A DNA stretch of 64,000 nt from Bacteroidales bacterium (GTDB lineage Bacteria > Bacteroidota > Bacteroidia > Bacteroidales > UBA932): assembly GCA_017626355.1 (NCBI GenBank), contig JAGAIY010000001.1, forward strand, positions 62,001 to 126,000, in the 5' to 3' direction. This document shows, in pieces, positions 7,777-17,341 of this stretch. Under the pieces are notes generated by a model, which did no database searches, was not told the DNA's origin, and saw nothing but the letters and a program-made list of their open reading frames with translations. Positions within the stretch are counted from its first letter, which is position 1. Every line of letters begins with the position of its first letter. Made by a program: the position numbers and the translations under genes.

Positions 7777-10698
7777 CTACTTATGCTCACGGAAGATGAT
7801 ATCCTTGACTACAACGGTCGAGCCGCCCTGGCCGCCGCCGAAGTCCAATACCAGCTTGAGGTTTGCGCAGTCGATACCCTGAGCGCCTACTACCTTGAGT
7901 TCGAAATCCTCGTAAGCAGAAAGTGCGTAACGACCGTCGGTAATGATGGCTCCGTCGTCATCCTGAGCACAGAGCTTCACTGTGACACCCGCATGGTCTG
8001 CTGTAGAGTTGAGAACGCAATAGAAGTCGTAAGTCTTGGCCGCTTCAGAAGAAAGGCCTGTGTTCTGGAAGAAGAACTGACCCTGCCACTGCTGGCTGCC
8101 GATTCCCTCTGGAAGCACGAACTCATGATAGTTGCCGTTTGATGTTACTGCAGCATTCTCGATTGCAGCCCAATCATTGTTCGCAAACCAGAAATGATGA
8201 TCTGTAGTCACGGCATTGTTCCATAGGTTGTCTGCTGCACTCGGATCGAAGACAGGTTCATTCGAACCGCCGCCACCTGTTGAAGGAGTCTGAGCCTCAC
8301 GGAAGATGATGTCCTTGACTACTACTGTAGAACCGCCCTGACCGCCGCCGAAGTCGAACACAAGCTTGAGGTTCGCGCAATCTATGCCAGGAACGCCTGT
8401 CACCTTGAGTTCGAAGTCCTCATATGCAGAAAGAGCGTAACGGCCGTCTGTGATGATGGCTCCGTCGTCATCCTGAGCACAGAGCTTAACAGTTACTCCT
8501 GCATGGTCTGCTGTAGAGTTGAGAACGCAATAGAAGTCGTAAGTCTTGTCAGCAGAAGACGAGAGACCTGTGTTCTGGAAGAAGAACTGACCCTGCCACT
8601 GCTGGCTGCCGATCTCATCAGGAAGCACGAATGTATGTGTGCCGCCTTCAGAGGTTACGGTTGCCGGTGCAATCTCACCCCAGTCATTGTTAGCAAACCA
8701 GAAATGATGGTCTGTTGTAACAGCATTCTTCCAGAGGTTGTCTGCCGCATCCGGATCGAAGGTGATTTCACCTGAACCGCCGCCAGAGACTGTCTTTGCC
8801 TCGCGGAGAACGATATCCTTGATCTCTACGGTAGAGCCCGGAACACCGCCGCCGAAGTCGAGAACGAGCTTCGCATTGCTGAGGTCGACACCCTGAACAC
8901 CATATACCTGATACTTGTATTCCTCATAAGCTGTAACCTTATGCTGGTCTTCGAAGAAGAATACATTGTCATCATCCTGCTGGGTAAGCTTGATGGTAAT
9001 GCCAGGATGGTCAGCTGTAGAAACGAGCACGAGCTGGAAGTCATAAGTCTTGTCAGCGGATGTAACGATACCTGTATTGTTGAATACGAACTGACCCTGC
9101 CAACGCTGGCTTCCCATTCCCTCTGGAAGCACGATTGTATGGTTCTTACCGTTTACGGTATGCTCAGGATTTGCGATCTGCGTCCATCCTTCATCCGCGA
9201 ACCAGTATGAAACATCCATTGCAGCATTATTCCAAAGATTATCAGCCTCTGCCGGATCGAACGGTGCCGGACCGCTGCCTCCTTCGATATGCTCCTGAAG
9301 AACGATATCCTTGATCACTACAGTAGAACCAGGAACCGCACCACCGAAGTCAAGAACGAGCTTTGCGTTGCTGAGGTCAACACCCTTGACACCCTTCACC
9401 TGATACTTGTAATCCTCATAAGCCGTAACCTTATGCTGATCCTCGAAGAAGAATACATTGTCATCATCCTGCTGAGTAAGCTTGATGGTTACACCTCCAT
9501 GATCTGCTGTAGAGTTGAGAACAAGCTGGAAATCATAAGTCTTCTCGGCAGATGTCACGATACCGGTGTTGTTGAATACCATCTGACCCTGCCAACGCTG
9601 GCTTCCGATTCCGTCAGGAATAACAATAGTGTGGGTATTGCCCTCGGCAGTATACTGAGGATTGGCAATCTGTGCCCATCCCTCGTCTGCAAACCAGAAC
9701 GAAACATCCATTACGGCGTTCTTCCAGAGGTTGCGGTCTGAATTCGGATCGAAGACCACTTCTCCCGGACCTGGAACAGGATCCTCAGGCTTCACACTGC
9801 CCTCGACAACAAACTCATACTTCCATGAAATGGCGCCATTATCATGAACAAGAGCAAGTTTCTTGGTATTGGTTCCCTCAAGAACCCTGTAGCGTGGATC
9901 AGCCATCGCGTCAGGATTAGGGATGTATGAGAGGTTGGCATCGGCAGGAAGCACGAGATAAACTTCCTCGATGCCTGCATCATTCCATGCATTCTCGAAC
10001 GAATAAGTAGTCGTGAAGGCTTCGATAGGAACCATGTAGTCATTACCGTCATTGGTATTGTACTCTGTACCGTATCCTGAATCCTTGTTCACATATACCA
10101 TTCCGCCCTCACCAGGGTTGTATGTATATTTGCCGTCAGAGGTAAAGGTAAGCCTGTCGTCATAAAGACCCCAGTCAGCCTTTTCATTCGCACCTGCAGA
10201 CCACCAGTTGGTTCCGTCTGTGCCAGGCTCGCCGCATCCGAAGTGTCCCTTTACTGTAGAGTTCCACTCCCATACCTTCTCAGAACTTCCTGCAAAGAAT
10301 GTGATGTACTTTGAAGGATCGAACGGATCGCGATATGTATTCTCGAGAGTGAAGGTCTTTACAACAGAACCTACGGATACTCCATGGGCATTGTAAGCCT
10401 TCACCTCAACAGAATGCTCACCTGCATCACGGATACGGAGCTGAACGCCGTTACCTGTATATGCATACTTCTTGTTGGCCTTTCCGTCAATCTTTTCCTC
10501 TCCGAAAAGCCACATAGGAACGACACCCTTGTTGTCACAAGAGAATGTCACATAGTTGGTCTGCTGGTCAACCGTAATGGTCACATTCAGGTCAGAAGCC
10601 TGAGGAACCTGATTCGGATCCAGCTCCATATACTCCTGAACACAGCCGACTGCCAGAAAAGCCGCCAGAGCCAACGCCATATTCTTAAAAAGTTTCAT
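7777..10698 (-). CDS. Surface glycan-binding lipoprotein with four tandem carbohydrate-binding modules
   Basis: The 973-residue lipoprotein (signal ending LAVGC, Cys19) has an Ig/PKD-like region at about 35-120. A unique domain follows at about 125-300 (ITFFAGSSEKVWEWN, GGMVYVNKDSGYG). Four modules of about 155 residues span 316-469, 480-633, 647-801 and 817-971. Each begins FDP....NLW.NAV, carries QWQGQ or RWQGQ and ends GSTV.(I/V)KDI, a jelly-roll CBM-like pattern, and short Gly/Ser/Pro linkers separate them. Modules 1 and 2 resemble each other, as do 3 and 4. Its position right after susD is that of SusE/SusF-type or SGBP-B proteins. It should hold the polysaccharide at the cell surface; the ligand is inferred from the adjacent GH16. 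Confidence 0.88.
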   Translation of the reverse strand: MKLFKNMALALAAFLAVGCVQEYMELDPNQVPQASDLNVTITVDQQTNYVTFSCDNKGVVPMWLFGEEKIDGKANKKYAYTGNGVQLRIRDAGEHSVEVKAYNAHGVSVGSVVKTFTLENTYRDPFDPSKYITFFAGSSEKVWEWNSTVKGHFGCGEPGTDGTNWWSAGANEKADWGLYDDRLTFTSDGKYTYNPGEGGMVYVNKDSGYGTEYNTNDGNDYMVPIEAFTTTYSFENAWNDAGIEEVYLVLPADANLSYIPNPDAMADPRYRVLEGTNTKKLALVHDNGAISWKYEFVVEGSVKPEDPVPGPGEVVFDPNSDRNLWKNAVMDVSFWFADEGWAQIANPQYTAEGNTHTIVIPDGIGSQRWQGQMVFNNTGIVTSAEKTYDFQLVLNSTADHGGVTIKLTQQDDDNVFFFEDQHKVTAYEDYKYQVKGVKGVDLSNAKLVLDFGGAVPGSTVVIKDIVLQEHIEGGSGPAPFDPAEADNLWNNAAMDVSYWFADEGWTQIANPEHTVNGKNHTIVLPEGMGSQRWQGQFVFNNTGIVTSADKTYDFQLVLVSTADHPGITIKLTQQDDDNVFFFEDQHKVTAYEEYKYQVYGVQGVDLSNAKLVLDFGGGVPGSTVEIKDIVLREAKTVSGGGSGEITFDPDAADNLWKNAVTTDHHFWFANNDWGEIAPATVTSEGGTHTFVLPDEIGSQQWQGQFFFQNTGLSSSADKTYDFYCVLNSTADHAGVTVKLCAQDDDGAIITDGRYALSAYEDFELKVTGVPGIDCANLKLVFDFGGGQGGSTVVVKDIIFREAQTPSTGGGGSNEPVFDPSAADNLWNNAVTTDHHFWFANNDWAAIENAAVTSNGNYHEFVLPEGIGSQQWQGQFFFQNTGLSSEAAKTYDFYCVLNSTADHAGVTVKLCAQDDDGAIITDGRYALSAYEDFELKVVGAQGIDCANLKLVLDFGGGQGGSTVVVKDIIFREHK
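7786..9753 (-). repeat. Four in-gene tandem repeats of about 465 bp
   Basis: The four module-coding units lie at about 9753-9292, 9261-8800, 8760-8296 and 8250-7786. Long identical stretches are shared at DNA level, especially between the last two units. The array could expand or contract by homologous recombination, and it is a likely spot for assembly error. Confidence 0.85.
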
Positions 10699-10727
10699 AA
10701 TCTTTCAAATTAACAATTGACAATCCG

Positions 10728-12260
10728 TTAGTAGTTGTTCTGTGTAAGAGTTCCCTGAGCAGCATCGATTTCTGACTGAGGGATAGGAAGATACTTCTTG
10801 TTTTCTGTCCATGAGTTTGTGCGGTATCCACCCTTGTCATTCGCAGATGTAAGAACAGTGGAAGCCTTGCCGAAACGGACAAGATCCCAATAACGCTTGC
10901 CTTCTCCCATAAGCTCCACATGACGCTCATGGAGGATGGTTTCTAGATTCGCAGACACATTGCCGAGACCGGCACGTGTACGCACCTCGTTGAGATAGTT
11001 GTCAGCAGAACCCTTGCCTGAGCAGCCGTGTACAGCGATAAGTTCAGCTGCATTGAGAAGGGTCTCGGCATAGCGATAAAGACGGATGTTATTGTTGAAG
11101 TTGAGCTGAGGGTCACCGCCGATTCTGAGGGCATTTCCATCAGCACGCGGACAATACTTGGCGATGAAATTACCTGTATCCTGATAACGGGCCTCGTATG
11201 ATGCGCCTTCCGAATCCGGACGATAGATAGTCACAGCCTTGCGGATATCACCTTCCTCGAACGCCTCTGCCGATGATTCTGTCATAGGGAAGAATCCGTA
11301 GCAGTCAGTATTCATATACTTGGAAGAACCTACAAGGTTACGTGCTCCGAGAATCTGAGGAAGAGCAGTACCTCCTGATACAAGCGGACCGCTCCAGCTT
11401 CTTGCAGCGCCGACATCAGTATAGTTGATTTCAAAGATAGACTCCGAACTCCATTCTCCTGCAGGCTCCCACATCTGGGCGAGGTCTTCTGAGCTTACAA
11501 GCGAGTATTCAGGGCTGTCGATGATCTTCTCCATATAGTCCAATGCCTTCTGCATGTGCTCCTTATCGGATTTCTGATACATCACGATATCAGCATAAAG
11601 CATCATGGCTGCAGCCTGAGTCATTCTTCCGATCTCCGATGTTCTTCTCATAGGAAGCACATTACTGTCAATCACAGTTTCAAGGCTTGCAACAAGCTTT
11701 TCATATACTTCGTCAGCTGTTGACTGAGGACATATATAAGGAAAATCAAGGTTCTCTTCATAGTAAGGGATATTTCCCCAGAGCTTCCATATCTGAGTAT
11801 AATACCACGAACGGAGAACTGCAGCCTCGGCAAGGTAAAGTTCCTTTGTCTCATCATCGATTCCGACTACGTCAGGCATGTACTTGGCAACACAGTTGGA
11901 ACGGTTGATTCCTGAATAAGATCCGGTCCATACTGTAGAAGGAGTATTGGTTGAAATAGACTCATAATTGAACATGAGATGCCATATCTCCATATCCTTG
12001 TTGTTTGATCCTCCAGGATAGAAGTCGTCGGCCATCACTTCGTAAATCATAGGGACAGGAGCATATGTTCCCAGTCCATAGTCGTACCACTGAAGAGGAT
12101 CATAAGCCGCAACAAGAGCCTCCTTGATTCTCTCCGGAGTAGTATAGTAATCATCTATATATATCTTGTCATGAGACTGCACCATAAGCCAATCTTCACC
12201 ACAAGAGTTGAATGTCATCGAAAGCAGCAGAACTGCTATTGTATATATAAACTTTTTCAT
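10728..12260 (-). CDS. susD: SusD/RagB family nutrient-binding outer membrane lipoprotein
   Basis: The 510-residue product has a lipoprotein signal ending MTFNSC (Cys20). A SusD TPR-rich fold follows: YYTTPERIKEALVAAYDPL, the YLAEAAVLRSWYY helix, NIPYYEENLDFP and the terminal ILHERHVELMGEGKRYWDLVRFG, which is highly diagnostic of the family. SusD forms a lid on the SusC transporter and captures oligosaccharides at the outer surface. It starts 20 bases after the susC stop and is followed by the glycan-binding lipoprotein gene, giving the standard SusC-SusD-SGBP order. The symbol is used in the family sense, not as the starch-specific orthologue. Confidence 0.95.
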   Translation of the reverse strand: MKKFIYTIAVLLLSMTFNSCGEDWLMVQSHDKIYIDDYYTTPERIKEALVAAYDPLQWYDYGLGTYAPVPMIYEVMADDFYPGGSNNKDMEIWHLMFNYESISTNTPSTVWTGSYSGINRSNCVAKYMPDVVGIDDETKELYLAEAAVLRSWYYTQIWKLWGNIPYYEENLDFPYICPQSTADEVYEKLVASLETVIDSNVLPMRRTSEIGRMTQAAAMMLYADIVMYQKSDKEHMQKALDYMEKIIDSPEYSLVSSEDLAQMWEPAGEWSSESIFEINYTDVGAARSWSGPLVSGGTALPQILGARNLVGSSKYMNTDCYGFFPMTESSAEAFEEGDIRKAVTIYRPDSEGASYEARYQDTGNFIAKYCPRADGNALRIGGDPQLNFNNNIRLYRYAETLLNAAELIAVHGCSGKGSADNYLNEVRTRAGLGNVSANLETILHERHVELMGEGKRYWDLVRFGKASTVLTSANDKGGYRTNSWTENKKYLPIPQSEIDAAQGTLTQNNY

Positions 12261-12280
12261 CTTTATTCTCTTTTAGGTGA

Positions 12281-15200
12281 TTAGAAAGAAAGGTTCAGAC
12301 CAAACTGATATGTACGAGCCTGCGGATAGATGCCCTTGTCCACGTATCCTGCAATTTCAGGATCGAATCCGTCATACTTGGTAAAGGTCAAGGCATTCTC
12401 GATTGTTCCGAATACGCGGAGCTTCTTTACAAAGATCTTGTTTGTCCACTTCGCAGGAAGCGTATAACCCAAGGTTACATTCTTGAGACGGAAGTAACTT
12501 GCGTCCTTGATGAAGAAGTCTGAAACAGTAGACCAGTTCTTGTTAAGGTCTTCAATCGAGAAGCGAGGAACACTGTCGCTTGTTCCCTCACCTGTCCAAC
12601 GGTTGAGTATCCATGCAGGACGGTTCATCTTCGGGATATCCGTACGCATTGTAGCATCGAAAATGCTGTTACCCTGAACACCCTGCCATACCATTGAGAA
12701 GTCAAGTCCTTTCCAGTCAACTGATGCATGAACACCATATGTCCAGTCCGGAGCACATTTTCCAATTACAGTACGGTCATTGTCATCATCTATCTTGCCA
12801 TCACCGTTCTGGTCCACAAAACGTATATCACCAGGCTGGGCATTCGGCTGGATGAGCTTTCCTTCAGGACCGACATAAGAATTGACCTCATCCCAGTTCT
12901 GGAATATGCCGTCAGTCTCACGTCCGTAGAAATGAGGATATACGAGACCGTTGGCACCACGAGAGACATTACCCATCATATGCATCGAACCGTTGAAGAT
13001 CTCACCGGCCTCATTACCTGCATCGATAAGGACAGTCTTGATATGAGAAGCATTCGCTCCGACAACGAAGTTGAAGTCGCCTACAGAATAACGATAGCTC
13101 AGATCAAGCTCTATACCGCTGTTTGACATCGTACCTACATTACCCCAAGGCTTAGACTCTCCAAGATATGAAGGAACAGGCATCTCGATCAACATTCCGC
13201 TTGTATATTTATAGAAATAGTCAGCTGTAAAGAGAAGCGAATTCCTGAAAAATCCGAAATCAAGTCCAAGGTCAGTCTGCTCGCTTGTCTCCCATCCGAG
13301 ACCTGAGTTGGCTGTAACCTGAGTCTTTACACCATTAACGATATCTTCATTTCCAAGAGCACCGCTTCCGAACACATAATTGTTTCCGGTAGATGTCAAT
13401 GCAGCATACATGAAATCTCCGATACGGTCATTACCGTTTCTACCCCACGAAGCTCGAACCTTCAATGTAGAAAGCCATGGAGCATTATCTTTCATCCATG
13501 CCTCGTTCTTCACATTCCAAGCTGCCGACAATGAAGGGAAGATTGCAAAACGGTTATTTGCTCCGAAACGTGACGATCCGTCACGACGTACTGTCACCTC
13601 CAGCATATAACGGTTGTCATAGTCATATGATGCACGGGCAAAAAGGGAAGCGAGTCTATAGTCTGCATAGAGAGAACCCCATCCGTTGTTCTCATCCTGC
13701 TCACTCAAGGCAAAATTGAGGTTGGCCTTGGAAGGATCCTCTTCCATGAGATATCTTCTATAGGCACCCAGGCTCTTACCGGTAGCAGACATTGCAGACT
13801 GACCGAGCATTACAGTAAGATTATGTTTCTCGGCAAATGTATTGGTATAAGTCAAAGTATTTTCCACCTGCCAGGTAAAACCGCGGTTCATGCCGGCCTC
13901 GACACTTGAATATCCCTGCTTGCGGGTTCCTCCGAGATAATGGTTAGGTGTCCAGCTGTCATATCCGCCGAACTGCAGGTCAGCATTGATCGAAGAACGG
14001 AATGTAAGTCCGTCATAAAGCTGGAATGCGACCTCACCGCCTGCAATGAAACGGTCATAGTTGTTCTTGGTTCCAGGGAGAGAAAGGTCTGCAAGAGGAT
14101 TGACCATCTCACTGAAATCTGCACCCGGCACAGTGAAAAGACGTCCGTTGGCATCACGTACAAGATTATAATCGCTGCGGTACGGATAAAGAGGACCGTC
14201 TCCTGCCTCATTGAGAAGATCTGTATCAGGATTATGCTTGTACATATCGATTACAGCCTGTTCGTCGGCAGGATCGACATATACGTCCAGCAGAGGAGAA
14301 ATAGCTATTGCTGAACCAAGAGGAGAACCGAACTCGGAGTTGGTTGAAATGCCTCTTGTAATGGTACGTGAATATGAAACATTCACATTGATGTTCATCT
14401 TGTTGAGCCATGAACGGTCTTCAGTCGAATCGAAGACAGTGTACTGGTCGTTTACACGAGCTGTGAAGCGCTCATAGTTCGAACGGTCATAATTACCACC
14501 GATGATACCTTCCTGAGTATAGTATCCAGCAGATACGAAGTACCGGTTCTTTCCGCTTGTACCATTTATATTGATCTGGTGATTCTGCTGAGGTGCGTTC
14601 CAGTTGAAAAGTTCCTGCTGCCAGTCAGTACCTTCTCCGAACGAATAAGGATCCATGTACTGAGGAGTACCTCCGTCATTGATCGCAGCTTCGTTCATCA
14701 TGACAGCATACTCAGTGGCATTGAGGACTTCACGCTTGCGCCAAGGGCTTGACAGACCGTACTGGAAATCATAATTTACAGAAACCCTGTCCTTAGAACC
14801 CTTCTTTGTGGTCACGAGGATAACACCATTGGCACCACGTGTACCGTAAACAGCACATGAAGCGGCATCCTTGAGGATGTCGATACGCTCGATGTCTCCC
14901 GGAGAAAGATAATCGATGCCATTTGTAACAGGCATGCCGTCCACCACATAAAGAGGATTGGAGTCATTGATTGTACCGATACCACGGATACGGATTGTAG
15001 ATCCTGAACCCGGCTGACCGTCATTAGAGGTTACGTTCACACCCGGAGTCAGTCCCTTGAGGGCATCATCCACGCGTACTGCGCCCACCTTGTCCAGCAT
15101 TTCAGTTCCTACGGTTGAAATGGCTGCGGATACGACGGCCTTCTTCTGGACACCGTAACCGATCATAACAACTTCCTCAAGCATGAGGTCGCTTGAAAGA

Positions 15201-15487
15201 ATTACATTGATAACAGACTGTGAACCGACAGTGACCTTCTGGGTCTCCATACCTATGTATGTAAACACAAGGACTGCGTCACCCGAAGGAACAGTGATGT
15301 CATAGCGACCGTCAAGGTCAGTAGCGACACCTGTAGTTGTTCCATCCACCATAACGGATACTCCTGTCAGAGTTTCTCCGTTCGAGTCAGTGACCTGACC
15401 TTGCACCCTATGCTGGGCAAAGGCTGTGATGCCCCCCCCGACGCATAAAAGCAATGACAGGACTGCTTTAAAACAAAAATTCTTCAT
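12281..15487 (-). CDS. susC: SusC/RagA family TonB-dependent outer membrane transporter
   Basis: The 1068-residue product has a signal peptide (to about residue 24, ITAFAQ). A carboxypeptidase-regulatory-like domain follows (VQGQVTDSNGETLTGVSVMVDGT, about 28-105), then a TonB-box-like region (EEVVMIGYGVQKK). The plug holds GVNVTSNDGQPGSGSTIRIRG and NPLYVVDG, and a 22-strand barrel ends YQFGLNLSF. It imports oligosaccharides across the outer membrane with energy from TonB/ExbBD, paired with the SusD protein encoded next. No sigma/anti-sigma (STN) extension is present. The signal-peptide coding region contains a run of eight G residues at about 15432-15439, a possible slippage site. The symbol is used in the family sense. 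Confidence 0.96.
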   Translation of the reverse strand: MKNFCFKAVLSLLLCVGGGITAFAQHRVQGQVTDSNGETLTGVSVMVDGTTTGVATDLDGRYDITVPSGDAVLVFTYIGMETQKVTVGSQSVINVILSSDLMLEEVVMIGYGVQKKAVVSAAISTVGTEMLDKVGAVRVDDALKGLTPGVNVTSNDGQPGSGSTIRIRGIGTINDSNPLYVVDGMPVTNGIDYLSPGDIERIDILKDAASCAVYGTRGANGVILVTTKKGSKDRVSVNYDFQYGLSSPWRKREVLNATEYAVMMNEAAINDGGTPQYMDPYSFGEGTDWQQELFNWNAPQQNHQININGTSGKNRYFVSAGYYTQEGIIGGNYDRSNYERFTARVNDQYTVFDSTEDRSWLNKMNINVNVSYSRTITRGISTNSEFGSPLGSAIAISPLLDVYVDPADEQAVIDMYKHNPDTDLLNEAGDGPLYPYRSDYNLVRDANGRLFTVPGADFSEMVNPLADLSLPGTKNNYDRFIAGGEVAFQLYDGLTFRSSINADLQFGGYDSWTPNHYLGGTRKQGYSSVEAGMNRGFTWQVENTLTYTNTFAEKHNLTVMLGQSAMSATGKSLGAYRRYLMEEDPSKANLNFALSEQDENNGWGSLYADYRLASLFARASYDYDNRYMLEVTVRRDGSSRFGANNRFAIFPSLSAAWNVKNEAWMKDNAPWLSTLKVRASWGRNGNDRIGDFMYAALTSTGNNYVFGSGALGNEDIVNGVKTQVTANSGLGWETSEQTDLGLDFGFFRNSLLFTADYFYKYTSGMLIEMPVPSYLGESKPWGNVGTMSNSGIELDLSYRYSVGDFNFVVGANASHIKTVLIDAGNEAGEIFNGSMHMMGNVSRGANGLVYPHFYGRETDGIFQNWDEVNSYVGPEGKLIQPNAQPGDIRFVDQNGDGKIDDDNDRTVIGKCAPDWTYGVHASVDWKGLDFSMVWQGVQGNSIFDATMRTDIPKMNRPAWILNRWTGEGTSDSVPRFSIEDLNKNWSTVSDFFIKDASYFRLKNVTLGYTLPAKWTNKIFVKKLRVFGTIENALTFTKYDGFDPEIAGYVDKGIYPQARTYQFGLNLSF

Positions 15488-15518
15488 CGCTATTAGTTTT
15501 TAGTTATGTGTTATTCCT

Positions 15519-15526
15519 CAAATTTA
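15519..15526 (-). promoter_or_regulatory. Candidate -7 element for the susC operon
   Basis: The minus strand reads TAAATTTG, an exact TAnnTTTG, about 32 bases before susC. A TTTG lies at 15541-15544 but only 14 bases away, which is shorter than usual. This fits a promoter that may need an activator. Confidence 0.6.
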
Positions 15527-15626
15527 CACTTTTGACGGAACAAATCAATGCACCGGCCTTGATAAAGTAAACTCATTTAAGAAACCTATCACTGATTATC
15601 AACGCTTTACACTTTGCCATAGGCAT

Positions 15627-15667
15627 AAAAAAAGTAAACCGATAAAACTCTCATTTTACCGGTTCAC
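15627..15667 (-). terminator. Rho-independent terminator after the membrane regulator gene
   Basis: On the minus strand a 14-bp stem (15654-15667 with 15634-15647, two G-U pairs, 6-base loop) is followed by seven T (15627-15633). It ends the Tat-operon/regulator transcript and isolates it from the susC promoter. Confidence 0.88.
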
Positions 15668-15688
15668 TCCTGTATTTCCTTCTTTTTC

Positions 15689-17341
15689 CTACTCCTGATG
15701 GCGGAAGGTACCAATATTCTTAAGCCGTTTCTCGAAATCTTCGCGATCATAGATGGAGCGTTTCTTCATCCTCATTCTGTAATTGTAGATCGTCTGTACC
15801 GAATACCTGAGCAGGACAGCTATACGGGAAGAATCAGTTATGCCCAGACGGATCAGGGCGAAGATGCGGAGCTCCGCGTTCAGGAGAGAATTCTTAGGAG
15901 GCGTTATTCTTTCTTCCTCCCTGAGAAGCTGATTGAACTCATCCACGAAATCGGGATAGAGCTTGAGAAAGGCAGCATCGAACATATTGTAGAAATTGTC
16001 CAGCTCGTGCTTCATAAGCTTGGAAGAAGACAGTTCCTTGAGCAGTTCGTCAGTCATACCCACCTTCAGCTTACGCTTCATGTCCTGCTGTATGCCATCA
16101 ATCTTGTCGATATAGTCGGAACACATCGAAAGAAGGAGAGCAATGTACTCCTCCTTGACACTGTTGGCCTCCGACACAGCCACATTAAGCTCGGAAAGTC
16201 TGATGTTCAGAGCTTTCAGCTCCTCTGCCTTGCGCCTCATCTCGACATAGGTCTTGAACAGCCAGACCGAAAATATCAGGATGATAAGGGCAGCTATACC
16301 TACCACTATGGAAAAGGTGTTCCTCATCCTCTTGGAAGCCGCCATCTTTTCAGAGTAAGTCCGCTCGATCACAGGCATTATCTGGGCAATCTGCCATGGC
16401 CTCAGCTTGGCATTGAAGAATATTGCGTCCTCCATTGACACAGTGATATATCTGAAAGCCCTCTCGACATCTTCATCCTCAAACAGCTGGCGGGCCATGG
16501 ACGCTATGGAAGCGTTGTCCTTGATGGCTGAACGGACATCTCCTATCGCAGAGCGGACATACCAATGACGAAAGGTCTCACGCCCCAGAGCATAATCTAT
16601 AAGCGCCTGATCATACGCATGCATCGCATACTGATGAGAAAACAGGGTATCCTTGGCGATAAGCACCTTATTCAATGAATCAGCCTTTTCATACCTGCCC
16701 TCATCAAGACAGATGGAAACGGCGAGATACAGACCCTCCGGAGAGTCTTCCGGCAAGGATTCCCTAAGCCTCTCCCTGTACCAGTTCAGGCATCTGCCGG
16801 ACTGTTCCGCCATAGCCGGGTTCTTTGAATTTTCGTTGAAATCCCTGTGGAAACGGTGCTGTACTATATAATATCTGACAAGCTGGCTCTTGCTTAGAGA
16901 TACAGTATCTATCTGTGATGCAAGTATTTCCTTGGCTTCCAGATACATTCCGGCAACAGTAAAAAGCATGGCCAGCTCTACTGTCGATTCGGCCAGATGG
17001 TTCTTTGACTGCATCTGACGCGAAAGACTTATATTCTCATTTATATAATGAAAGGCACTGTCGAACTGATAAGGGAAATACTCCCTATAAAGCATCATGT
17101 TCTGATTGTAACGCACTCCGTCCGGATACCCGGCATCATCGTCCATGGAACGGATGGCCGATATCCTGGCCAGTCGCGCCTTCTCATAAGTCTCACTGTT
17201 GTCCAGATCGTTGTCAAGCATATCCAGAAGTACAGGCAGACTCTCTGTAGAAGAATCGGCCTTTATATTACGGCAGGAAGTGACGGAAAGGGCAACCGCA
17301 GTCAGTATAAGAAAGAACAGCCTACTCATCAGTTTCCTCAT
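15689..17341 (-). CDS. Membrane-anchored transcriptional regulator (DUF6377-like) next to the PUL
   Basis: The 550-residue protein has an N-terminal signal/lipobox (ALSVTSC, Cys23) and a helical TPR-like sensor region at about 35-330. One transmembrane segment spans about 342-363 and a coiled coil about 368-395. A C-terminal LuxR-type helix-turn-helix lies at about 486-530 (LNAELRIFALIRLGITDSSRIAVLLRYS, then VQTIYNYRMRMKKRS). This layout matches Bacteroides PUL-linked regulators that sense outside and bind DNA inside. Its start lies 20 bases inside tatC, so it is translated from the Tat-operon message, and it sits directly upstream of susC. Control of the susC operon is inferred from position. 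A start at Met5 is also possible. Confidence 0.82.
   Translation of the reverse strand: MRKLMSRLFFLILTAVALSVTSCRNIKADSSTESLPVLLDMLDNDLDNSETYEKARLARISAIRSMDDDAGYPDGVRYNQNMMLYREYFPYQFDSAFHYINENISLSRQMQSKNHLAESTVELAMLFTVAGMYLEAKEILASQIDTVSLSKSQLVRYYIVQHRFHRDFNENSKNPAMAEQSGRCLNWYRERLRESLPEDSPEGLYLAVSICLDEGRYEKADSLNKVLIAKDTLFSHQYAMHAYDQALIDYALGRETFRHWYVRSAIGDVRSAIKDNASIASMARQLFEDEDVERAFRYITVSMEDAIFFNAKLRPWQIAQIMPVIERTYSEKMAASKRMRNTFSIVVGIAALIILIFSVWLFKTYVEMRRKAEELKALNIRLSELNVAVSEANSVKEEYIALLLSMCSDYIDKIDGIQQDMKRKLKVGMTDELLKELSSSKLMKHELDNFYNMFDAAFLKLYPDFVDEFNQLLREEERITPPKNSLLNAELRIFALIRLGITDSSRIAVLLRYSVQTIYNYRMRMKKRSIYDREDFEKRLKNIGTFRHQE

Noticed and set aside
7786..9753. CRISPR-like array
   Set aside because: The repeats are about 465 bp, coding and in frame within one lipoprotein gene. 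There are no short repeat-spacer units anywhere in the window.
15698..16438. 246-codon open frame on the plus strand
   Set aside because: It lies fully within the HTH end of the membrane regulator on the other strand and has no recognisable motif.
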